DNA of 64,000 nt, taken from NCBI GenBank assembly GCA_950295325.1, contig OX485804.1, positions 68,486,033 to 68,550,032 on the forward strand, read 5' to 3'. Below the pieces are notes generated by a model. The model was given only the letters and a program-made list of their open reading frames with translations, was not told where the DNA came from and ran no database searches. The number at the start of each line of letters is the position of its first letter. The first letter of the stretch is position 1. Below are positions 23,650 to 33,600 of the stretch, piece by piece. The position numbers were made by a program, and so were the translations under genes. Source of the stretch: Polytrichum commune. Taxonomy: Eukaryota; Streptophyta; Polytrichopsida; Polytrichales; Polytrichaceae.

Positions 23650-24330
23650 CACTACTAGAAAATCGACAAAAAACGACTTTATTTATGACTGTTATTTGAG
23701 TCATTGAGGACTACAATGACTATTAATTTTTGTGTTATTACGGACGAGTAGTAACGGACAGATAGTCGTTGGGGACGTGACGTGGGAATTTGGATGATAT
23801 AGTCGTATAGGACAGTCGTAAACATGGACAGCGGACGTGGCAAACCGAGATGACTGGTATTTCACGTGGCATTACGTGGCATCCACGACACGACCTCACA
23901 TCCAAATCATCATCTATCGTGGCATCCACGCCACAACCTCACATCCAGGTTATCATATGATGTGGCATACACGCCACGTCATTACATCCAGGTCATTATC
24001 TGACGTAGCATGAACGCCATGTCAACAAACACGTGGCTCCCAAGTCAATTGGCCACGTCATCATAACATGTGGGCAAGTAATATAATGCCATGTGTTCAT
24101 AAACATAGTTCTTGTGTAATCATTTTCCAGTTGTATCCTAAACGCCTATTATGTTACTATTGAATGACTATTGAATGACTAATATGTTACTATTGAACGA
24201 CTATTTAATGACTATTATGTTGCTATTGAATGACTAGTGAACGACTATTGAATGACTGTGGAACAATTATTGAATGACTATTGAATAACTATTATGTTAC
24301 TATTGAACGACTATTGACTGATTGCATACT
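23650..24330 (+). repeat. Left subterminal repeat region of the CACTA element
   Basis: Contains repeated CACGTGGC/GCCACGTC-type motifs (23770-24060) and an irregular tandem run of ACTATTGAATG and TATGTTACTATTGAACG (about 24140-24320). Arrays of short subterminal motifs are where CACTA transposases bind. Confidence 0.65.
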
Positions 24331-25467
24331 AGTGACATGTGCACGGGTTTAGGCCATCCGTCAGCATATTGAGGCCTGGTTTACTCATTCATTAATAGGC
24401 CATCTGTCAACACATTGAGGCCCTGGTTACTCAACGACTACAAAATTGCTACTCAACGATTTCAAAGTTGTTAATCAATACATGCCAATGACAATGAGAA
24501 ATTGCGATCGTATTTGAAAAACAATACATATTTCAACTTTATTCATCTGTTCCCAATAAAATGCGTGGGCTCAAAATTTACAATACGGAATCCCTCTATA
24601 TCCTCCTTGATAAGTTCGTGGGGGGGAAAATCATGCTGCTCTCAGGTTCCTTTCATTCCAAAGTGTAAAGCCTCCCACCACATCTTTCACTAATCATTGG
24701 TCTCCGTCCTCACGTGGATATGCAAGTTTCACGTCACCTAGGTAAGCAGTGGTCACGTCCACTTTGTAGCAAAACTCCGGAATGACCTTAAAATGAAACT
24801 TATCCACACCCCCCACACCGCTGATTTTACCGATGGTCACCTTTCATCTCTTGTTTTTCGGGCTCATTATATGCACGGATTGCCCAACATTGAACTGCAC
24901 CCATATACCATCCACAACACAATCAATGGCATACCTCATACAATGTAAGTATCTAATTAGCAATGTGTCAGCAATCAGGGCTTCATGTGGTACTAACCAA
25001 TGTTTTCATTGCCTTTCAATGTCACTTCCATACATGATGAGAAAACCCACACCAAACAATGCATACGACATTTATACGGTTCTAAAAATGTTCAGGGATA
25101 GATTGCTTAAGGACTGTTGAATGACTGCTGAATGACTGCTAAAGGGTACTCGGAACAAGGTTAGAACTGCAACAAGTTTGAGCTTTTGTTTTATGGGACA
25201 TATTTGACTTATCATTAGATCTTCCAACTTAAGAACCATTTTTCACCTTGCTATCACAGGTTGATACCTTACTACTGTATACTACGTTGTCTCAATTGAA
25301 GCTTCTCAACGGTCAGGCTTTCAGAAGTTTGATGTACGTGAAAGCTTGTCAACTCGAAATCGAGACAACAACTTGGGCCCATGTAAAGCAGGCCTAAGGT
25401 GGCTTTAATTCCTAAAACAGTAGATGTACTGACCCACCATTACTCTCCCAGCGATGAAATGTGAATT
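24331..25467. other. CACTA interior, no gene seen
   Basis: No supported coding region. The TTGAATGACTGCTGAATGAC motif recurs near 25115-25140, echoing the left subterminal array. Confidence 0.45.
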
Positions 25468-27086
25468 TCAAATAGACTGCAGAAACCAAGAGAAAGAAAT
25501 TAGAAAAGTATACCTCCTCATCTTTGCCCTTCAGAGTTGTCTCACTAGATTTGCTGAAGGGTAAATGCATGGGTCCAAAGGGCGTGTCCACCTCGACGCT
25601 CCCTGTCATTGCATACCCAGTGCCCCTTCCTCGTATGATATCCCACAGTGCACCACCAAAGTCTTTGTGTCGGAATTTGATAGGAACTTGCAAGAATCCA
25701 GTGTCATCACCCTTCACGGTGGTTGCTTGCTCAAGATTTGCTTCACCAATGCTGACCTTGGCAAGTTGAAGATCATACTTGAATGAAATCATCCCTTTCA
25801 AAGAAATACCAACACACCAAGTCTTAGATGATATACAAATCAATTGCATCAACTGATTCTCTCTAACTAACCAATAACATCTTCAATATACCAATCATCA
25901 CTATCGGTAGTAACTCTATATGACTGATTAAAGAGGAAGAGGAAACTATTTAACATGATATGTAACTTTGTTTGTAAGAACCAAGGATTAGACACTAAAT
26001 GTGTAGATTGTACCTATGTCAAAGTGATTCATATTCTTGAGGCTTAAATGCAAGGTAGCAGCTGTCTCTTCCATAGAAAGGTGGTCCCACACCACTTTCT
26101 CCAAGTCCACATCTGGCTTGTGAGGAATAGGAATCTCGCCTCTCTTCTCCAAAGGCAAGGTGAGCCTTCCAAGAACAGGGACATCGGCAACCAATGCCAC
26201 CTTCAATTCCCACCAGATATACATCACAATCAGATTGGTCAGTTTCATGAAAACTTTTGTCTAGACTACTGCATCTTATCAAAGAAGAAACAACAAGTTT
26301 GATGCAGTTTTCAAGAAACATGATAATCTACATATATGTTCCTGAAAACAGGACAAAACCAAAGGAGAGAATCACGGAATTTCAACAACATGGTACTTAG
26401 AAAGTGTTTAAATACACAATGATATTATTATTACAAAAACCATCTTTTGTCCTTGATTCATGAATGAGCGGATCTAATGCTTAAGTCATGAAGATGTAGG
26501 ATGGCAGGAAAAATGAAACGACCAAAGCACTTTCAAGTCACCAACTCCTCCTATGAATTTATACAATTCCAAACCACAAGAATAGGACCACCTCCAGAAT
26601 TTGTAAGTCACAAACCTTTACAAGATAAGGAATAATTTGACCCGGCTCAATATCGTCAAAGGTATCCACAATGTCCTTGTAGATGAGTGTCAGAGGGATC
26701 TTGATGGTCTCTGATCCATGAGCATGAACTGTGCCAGCATCTGGAATGGTGCCTGAGCACAATTTGCGACCATCGCTGGATATGTCATAGATCATATCAA
26801 GTAGAGGAATGGGGATGGGGTTGGGGTTAGTGATGAGGACATCAATGATGACTTCGGCACGCTGTGTGTTGATGACAGGGAGATGGAAGCTTGAGATATC
26901 AGCATCAGGTTTTCCCCAGCTAAAAGCTCCACCGATAGCCTTGCCAACGTCTTTGAAAAAACCAAGAACCCCACCTTCATCCTTGTCTTCCCCCTCTCCT
27001 TTATGAGAGTTCCTTGTTCCCCTGTCTTCAATATACACTTCCCTGAGGCTTTCCTCCACATCCGTGGTGTCTCTCTGATCTTCCAT
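25468..27086 (-). CDS. LEA_2 (WHy-domain) desiccation-related protein, four exons
   Basis: Minus-strand exons are 27086-26616, 26200-26014, 25794-25514 and 25476-25468 (last codons then TGA). All introns are GT-AG, phases match, and the product is 315 residues. An acidic, charged N-terminus is followed by GFFKDVGKAIGGAFSWGKP and two LEA_2/WHy beta-sandwich modules. The first contains NPNPIPIPLLDMIYDISSDG and IPDAGTVHAHGSETIKIPLT. The second contains VPVLGRLTLPLEKRGEIPIP and HKDFGGALWDIIRGRGTGYA with DVDTPFG-like VEVDTPFGPM. The layout fits the plant LEA14/At2g44060-type group, cytosolic proteins linked to water-stress tolerance. The start is the first in-frame ATG after a likely 5' UTR intron (AACTGCAG|GAAAG). 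It lies inside the inferred CACTA element, and the frame has no stops or obvious damage, so it may be functional or recently captured. Confidence 0.88.
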
Positions 27087-27717
27087 AGTCCCTGAGGTTC
27101 CTCTTCTTTTCTTTCCTGCAGTTGAATAACCAATTTGATAAGCACCTACCAAAACCACAATTAGTTATCATGTTGCATATCCTTCATTTCAACTCAGAGT
27201 GACATTGTGTTCTCAGAAGGATGCAAATTTATCCCTCTAACAGCACAATCATCTATAGATGTAGGTCACTACTGTAAATAGAACTACTCTGTTGGAACAA
27301 ACTAAGGTATTGGTCACATTTCTGCATCCAGACATGCCAGAAACATCGACAACCTCCAAACACATCAGGCATGAACTTCCATGTTTGCGTTCAACCGCTA
27401 CGGTTGAGAATGTAGTTAAAATAAACAATGAAAAAAGCCAATGGAAACTCTCTAATTCACTTCTAGGGGATTTGAATTATTGTATTTACACACACAGGGT
27501 ATACAGCTGGAGATGACTACATGCAACTCACAAACGCTACATAGTCTCCAAATAACTAAGGCGCAAGTTTGAATGAAGATTCACTTTTGTCAGGAATCAG
27601 ATGATTCTAAGACAAATTTTCAAGAACTTCATGTCGCATGCCAGAGAATCTTACCAAAATCGCACTCAAACTCTTCTCGAGGGTTACGATGTCGTGTGGC
27701 CCTGCTCTGCTGCTTCT

Positions 27718-28407
27718 AAGCTCAAATAAGCTCTTAGTTTGAACTTAACCTAAATCAATGAACACACAGAGTAAGAAAGCAGCAACACCTCCTCCACACT
27801 TACTTTGAGAAATCAGTGGTCCTAGAATTGATTCCATATTGTGTCAACAAGCCGGAGCTCTGCGCATGTTCCAACATGGTGTCGTCCGACAAAGCAAACT
27901 CTAATGCATCGCATTTAGCAGGGGGAGACTGGATTAAGAACCAAGTCGCAATTACAAACTTGAAAGAAGCTGCAACACATCCTGACTGGTTGTAGATTTC
28001 GCAAAATGTAGTGAAATCAACACTCTACTACACGAAAGGAGGCTCGACTCTTTATCGTACAGCTGGATTCCACAAAGTAGCCAACTTACAGACGTGGAGA
28101 AAGACGCTTTACAACATTACAAATTGGTCGGTGCTCTTGCACCGACCAATTGAAGAAACTACAACATTGCAGCCTAAGCTCCGAAGCTCAAATATGCTCG
28201 TAATTTGAACTTTACCAATGGCAATGAACACACAGAGTAAGAATAAGCAATAACACCTACGGACTTGATTTGAAAAACCAATGGTCCTACAGTTGCTTCC
28301 ACATCCCACAAAGCAAGCTCTACTGCATCGCATTCAACAGGGGAGGGACTGGGTCTAGAACCAAGTCGCAATTGCAAACCACAAACAAAGCTGCAACACA
28401 CCCGGAC
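27718..28407 (+). repeat. Diverged direct repeat upstream of the LEA_2 gene
   Basis: Copy 1 (27718-27985) and copy 2 (28184-28407) share landmarks in order: AAGCTCAAATA, TTTGAACTT, AATGAACACACAGAGTAAGAA, GTGGTCCTA/TGGTCCTA, ACAAAGCAA, TGCATCGCATT, AACCAAGTCGCAATT and GCTGCAACACA. They differ by many substitutions and small gaps, so the duplication is old. Confidence 0.75.
28121..28150. repeat. Perfect 13-bp hairpin
   Basis: AATTGGTCGGTGC and GCACCGACCAATT are separated by TCTT, giving a perfect stem with a four-base loop between the two direct-repeat copies. Confidence 0.8.
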
Positions 28408-29192
28408 AGTATTTATGAAATCATTCGCGTCGTTTTAGACAAATCTATGGAATATACCTCAAATTAGTAAAGAAAACCCCAAAAGATGTTCAGCATGTAC
28501 CCGGTTGGACTTGGACACACTTAAAACCTCGACCAATTAATGCCCAAAAATCCCCCTAAGCCACTGACCTAGTGGGTACTTTGTGCTTCGAATGAGTCCC
28601 AAAAGTCATGGAATCACATTGCCACACCTCTTTCAATATGTTCTCTCAACATCATATTATGCGTTCATCAAACTACTTCTTACCTGGTAGCAGAGGTCAA
28701 CATGATGCGATTCACCAGCCCAATATTGACTTGCAAGTATAAAACTAATTCTTGGAGATGATGCTGGACGTGGACTTGTAATATGGCTCCAAGTCATGTG
28801 AGATTCACCCAAAAGTGTTGCTTATTAATGAACTCACACCTTGAGTATTGAATAAAACATTCATGGATCAGTTACCTACTTGACCGGCAGTCCTCATCTC
28901 ATACTTTTACAAAACTTCACAATGTAAGCAAACCTAATGTTCGAGGTTAAAACGTAAGCAAATTTGGAAAGAAAAACCTCAACATCCTTACATCGTGTGG
29001 AAGCTTTGCCTTCCGCACCCACCAATCAACAATGATTGTAAAGACAATGTTGAGACTGGAATTGTCAATGTTGAGACTGGGTTTGTGGAGATGGTCTAGC
29101 TTGATGATAACACGATCAAAAGCTTCTTGACTCCAGAAATTACTTTACTTTGAGAACATTTTGGTTCTTGCAGTGAATACAATTGAAGAAGC

Positions 29193-29678
29193 TTAGCTTA
29201 AACCATTATCCCCAATAACGTCAGAAATGGCAGCCAAGCATATGTACATCTCTAGTATGGAGGATGTCAGAAAGTTTACCGAATATGGCCCAGCTTTAAA
29301 GATGTTGCATAAATTGGCTTTCCAGCCTTCCCTAGAACAAACTCCGTCGACCCTCCACCAATATCCACCACCAAGACAGTCTGGTTGTAAACCGGAAGAG
29401 CCTGCAGCACTCCCTGATAGATTAAGCAATCCTCTTCCCATGACACGCATCTCAGCATTTCGAGTCTGTGCCAAGATTTTAAAGCGCTTCATGGCAGCCA
29501 AGGCACGCTCCTCCGCATCCGGAGTGATGACACTCATATCTGGACTGCCGCTGCCAAGTCGAACATCTTCTTTTCCTGTATCAATAAGCTGAAACCGGCC
29601 TTGGTTGTCATCTCGCACAACCATCATGTGGAATGAGTTTGTGCCCATGTCCACAACTGCATGCCAGCATCTTCTCCC
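29193..29678 (-). pseudogene. Ppx/GppA phosphatase fragment, deleted and frameshifted
   Basis: From a plausible acceptor (TTGCAG|GGGAG) the frame reads AVVDMGTNSFHMMVVRDDNQ, the N-terminal ASKHA phosphate-binding strand of Ppx/GppA exopolyphosphatases, to NAEMR. The next conserved block, EEDCLIYQGVLQALPVY then VLVVDIGGGSTEFVLGKAGK and ATSLKLGHIR, continues in another frame. The roughly 30 residues normally between these blocks (the ATSAVREA region) are missing, so one deletion removed them and shifted the frame. After GHIR a TAA occurs and the homologous frame changes again. Intron-like sequence at the 5' edge argues against a processed copy. It lies near the right end of the CACTA element and is likely a captured gene fragment. 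Confidence 0.8.
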
Positions 29679-29729
29679 CTGCAATTTAGATATGCTCTTC
29701 ATCAACACACACAAAATAGGGGGAGGAAA

Positions 29730-30029
29730 TGACTCTGTTGTTGCCACCAGTGTGAATTATGGTCTTGCTTCATTGAGCTGTGAGTAACAGAGTTTTTTTC
29801 TACAGCTTCAACAGGTCCTACATTCTGTGCAACAAGAGGAGATTGCACTCTTCGAATGGTTTTCGCAAACAGGGCCCATCATCCCCTGTTTCCAAACCTC
29901 CCAAGAGCTTAAACCCTAGAGGAGGCCCCGAGCCCTTAAACCCTAACAAGGGTGCTCCCGAGGGTGAAGGAGAGAGATGAAATCTCCAACGTCCACGTAT
30001 GATCTCTATGTATGTTACTTGCCAACATG
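29730..30029. other. Spacer upstream of the Ppx/GppA fragment
   Basis: Contains two plant telo-box-like motifs (AAACCCTA near 29921 and 29949) in a GC-richer stretch. Such motifs often lie in promoters of housekeeping genes, so this may be a captured promoter piece. Confidence 0.3.
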
Positions 30030-30473
30030 GCAAGTCATTGAGGTTGGAAGTCGTAGTCATTTTTTTGACACGTCACTATTATCGAGAATAATGTTCATTT
30101 AATACATTCCTAATTTCCACATCATTGGAGGGACGTAAGTGCCACATCACATATTTGTGTTATTACTAAGTAATAATATACACGTAGTCGTTAAATCACA
30201 ACCAGATAATGACTAATAATTAGCCAAGTCATGATATTCTATCCACGTCATACACGAATGGATGTAGTGGATGATACATGGTAGACAAAAAATGAGTATG
30301 TTGTACGGTCTTCAACAAAGTTCATCATAAGTCATTTAAATGACTTAACAATGACTCACATGTTGGCCACGTCACACAAACTGAGTTGGGTAGGCGTCAC
30401 AGTCGTTTAATGAGTTGTTTAGGACAGCGAGTCATTGATACCATGGTTGGAATGGACAAGGTTTCTTGTAGTG
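30030..30473 (-). repeat. Right subterminal repeat region of the CACTA element
   Basis: Contains inverted copies of motifs clustered at the left end: CACGTCAC, CCACGTCATAC, GGCCACGTCACAC, AGTCGTTAAATC, CAGTCGTTTAATG and GAGTCATTG. It ends TTTCTTGTAGTG. Confidence 0.6.
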
Positions 30474-30646
30474 TATTTTCATTGTGAGTTGTGGATATTT
30501 TAGGTGGTTGTCACTATGACTTTATGTTACATGGATGTTTGTAGATGGAGTGACCACTGTTATATGCTTGGACCTACGCAAATTACCCCTTCTTCGAACA
30601 TTTGTTGGCTATTGAGACAATTTGGTTGTCTAGCAAACATTTCATC

Positions 30647-33600
30647 ATGGTGAAGCTTTTATACTTGGTTTTTGAGCAACTTTCAAGGTTTTGGGATTTT
30701 ATTGCCACTTGCTTTATGATGTTTTGGACATATTGGCAAAAAAAAACCATTTACAAATATGACATTGGAGGTTTATTGCAATGGCTGAAGGAAGAAATAA
30801 ATAGACTTGAAGAGTTTTCAAATGGAAATGAAGTATTGAATAGGAAGCAATGTAAGCATCTTCTCACCAAGCTTAACAAAGTCGTAGAATGTGTTGATAA
30901 GATGATCACCTTGAATAGTGAGGTCCAAGAGTTTGGTGTTGCACTTGAGGAGCTATGTTGCATTACACAGAAATTGGGAGTTGTGGTTGAGTGCGGAAAT
31001 CAAAATTGGTGTCAAGCTATTGCATTCCAAATAAATAACAAGGAGGCTTTTCGAGAACTCATGTCCGATTTAAGGTTTTGTTGGGATGTGATACATGAGA
31101 TGCATTCAACAAGCCATCCAAGGTCGCATTCTGTCATGTTTGCTATTGATCTTGACATTCCCACCTTGAAAGAGATTGAGGATGATGAAAAAGTTCTTCA
31201 AGAGAGGCTCAAAGATGGTAGCAACTATGAATGGGGAGAACATTTACGACGAAGATTGGGGGACTTGCAACTAGGTGGAGAACTTGATGGTGTGGAGGTT
31301 CCAATTGTCATTGATTCATTGAAACCAAAACTTCTTAAAAAAATTGAGGAAGGAGGATATGGTGCAGTGTATGAATCAATATGGTTAGGATTTCAATGTG
31401 CAACAAAGATTTTGCCGGTTTCAAATGGAATCTCAAGTTTCCGCAAAGAGGTTGGTATTCTAGCAGGCTTGAGCCATCCAAATCTCATCAAATTCATTTA
31501 TTGTGGAGTTGGTTGGAGCAAAGACGAGTTATGTTCTTGGACTCTCAAAGTTTTACAGAAATGCAAAGTAGGAAATAGCAAAACTCTTGAAAATTTGTAT
31601 TTGGTGATGGAGTTCATGGACTTGAGCTTGAGTGGCATGTTGAAGAAGCAATCTAAACCGTTATCATATCTTCTTGCAATTGATATCATGCATCAAATTG
31701 CAAGTGGCATGTGTTATCTTCATGACATGCATGTTGCCCATCTTGATTTAAAGCCGGACAATGTGCTCATGAGACCCAATTCCATTAAAGGAGCAAATTT
31801 AAATTTAAGGCGATATTCGGTCAAATTGGCTGACTATGGTACTTCCAAAATTGATGTTCAAAGCAAAGTTTTCAAGAAACAAAACCCCGATCGTGTTGGT
31901 ACAACTAGGTATATGGCACCGGAGATACTTCAACAAAACCTTAAATCTCATGCAAGTTTATTTCAAGCTGATGTATGGTCCTTTGCTATGACATGTTCAG
32001 AGATCTTGTCACAAATTGCTCCATTTGAGAGCATTCTCGTGCAAACCAAAGACATTTTGAAAAAAATAAAGAAATTTGAGAGGCCAACATTGCCAATGAA
32101 TTGTGAAGAACTAACGAGGTTGATCGAGGAATGTTGGGTGGAGGATCCTTTACAAAGGCCGACATTTTTTGAAATTTGTGAAAAACTGGTTGGTTTGAAG
32201 AAAATGTTTTTGAGAGGAACATACTCGGCAAGCCTACATCCCAAGTTTGAAAAGAATGGAGCCTTGCTCCAAAAGAACTCAAGAATTGAGAAGGCAAAGG
32301 AGGTCAAGGAGAAACATATTATAGAGGTACGAACCATTTTGGTGATAAAAAATATCTCACAAACTATTGATATGTATATATATATATCTTGTTATTTCTG
32401 TTAGTCTAGATTAAATGTAGCTCTTGGAGGATGTAATTTTGAATGACAACTATGTTCTTATTGCATGCGTTGTTTATATAGGTGAATGAACCAACAATGC
32501 AAGTGAACAACATGGTGGTTGGTCTTGAACGAAACCTTACAAAAGTCAAGGATCGCCTCAAGGAAGTGAGTATTTTGGGTCTCATTGGCATGGGTGGAAT
32601 TGGGAAGACTACATTGGCAAATGTCATGTTTCATGAATTGAAATCTACATACAATGCATCATGTTTTGCCAAAGACTTGAAGAATAAAAGTGATTCCCAT
32701 GGAATTTTATGTGACATGTTAAAAGACTTTGGAGAAGATCCTAAAAGCTTGCCAACAAATTTGGTGGATGCACAAACCATGTTGAAGCAATTTATGGTTG
32801 GTAAGAAGGTTCTCATAATATTGGATGATATAAGGGATTGTGATCAACTAGATGATGTTCTCCATCCGGATATTTTGAGTGACAACGCGGGCATCACATT
32901 GATTATAACAACCCGCCATTGGGACAAGATTAAAGATCGTGTCAAGGAGAATGGAAAAATAGAGGTGGACACATTGGATGAATATACAGCAAAGGAATTT
33001 TTTATCTTTCATTCATGTGGATCCGGAGGTTTTTTACCAATTGAGTTTCATGATATAGGAGGAAGAATAGTGGAAGCTTGCAGTGGCTTGCCTTTAAGCC
33101 TAAAAGTATTGGGTGCATTTTTGCGGGATAAAAAGAGGTTGCGAAGCTGGGAGCGAGCATTACAGAGAATTAAAAGGGGAAGATGTTTGGATGGTAACAA
33201 AGAAGAATTTGAAGACACGAAGCTTTGGAGCATGTTGAAGATATGCTTTGATGGATTGGAAATGGATGAAAGAAATATGTTTTTGGACATAGCGTGCTTC
33301 TTTTGCAAGGACATGTGGCCTAAAGGCATGTCAATAGGTAGAGTTTTACACATGTGGACCATCAATGATCGGCCCCCAATAAAATTGTTCAATATGTTGA
33401 TAGAGCGGTCATTGATAAATATTGACGAAGAAGGATGCATACAAATGCACGACCAACTACGTGACATGGGACGAATGATTGTGGAAAGGGATGAAGAATA
33501 CTTGGGCACTCGAGTTTGGAACGTTGACTCGATTCCTTCAACTCAATTTACAAGCAAGGTATAAAATGTAATGAACGATTTGTATGACAATGTTTGTTCC

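Larger units (their letters stand above)
27087..29192. other. Upstream region of the LEA_2 gene
   Basis: Non-coding. It holds a diverged direct duplication (27718-27985 and 28184-28407) and a perfect hairpin (28121-28150), annotated separately. Sequence at about 28440-28555 is related to about 44745-44865 inside the alpha-kinase intron, so part is dispersed repeat. Confidence 0.5.
23650..30473. mobile_element. CACTA (En/Spm-type) element carrying captured genes
   Basis: The left terminus is CACTACTAGAAAATCG and the reverse complement of the right terminus is CACTACAAGAAACCTTG, which agree as CACTACxAGAAA. TAT flanks both ends (23647-23649 and 30474-30476), matching the 3-bp duplication of CACTA elements. 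Both subterminal regions share clustered motifs: ACGACT/AGTCGT, AATGACT/AGTCATT and GACGTGG/CCACGTC. No transposase is recognised. Inside are an intact LEA_2 gene with introns and a broken Ppx/GppA fragment, so it looks like a non-autonomous gene-capturing element. A 3-bp AT-rich TSD is weak alone; the shared subterminal motifs are the better support. Confidence 0.65.

Noticed and set aside
25524-25786. Plus-strand ORFs within the LEA_2 region
   Set aside because: Antisense of exon 3 of the LEA_2 gene, which has clear family motifs and splice sites.
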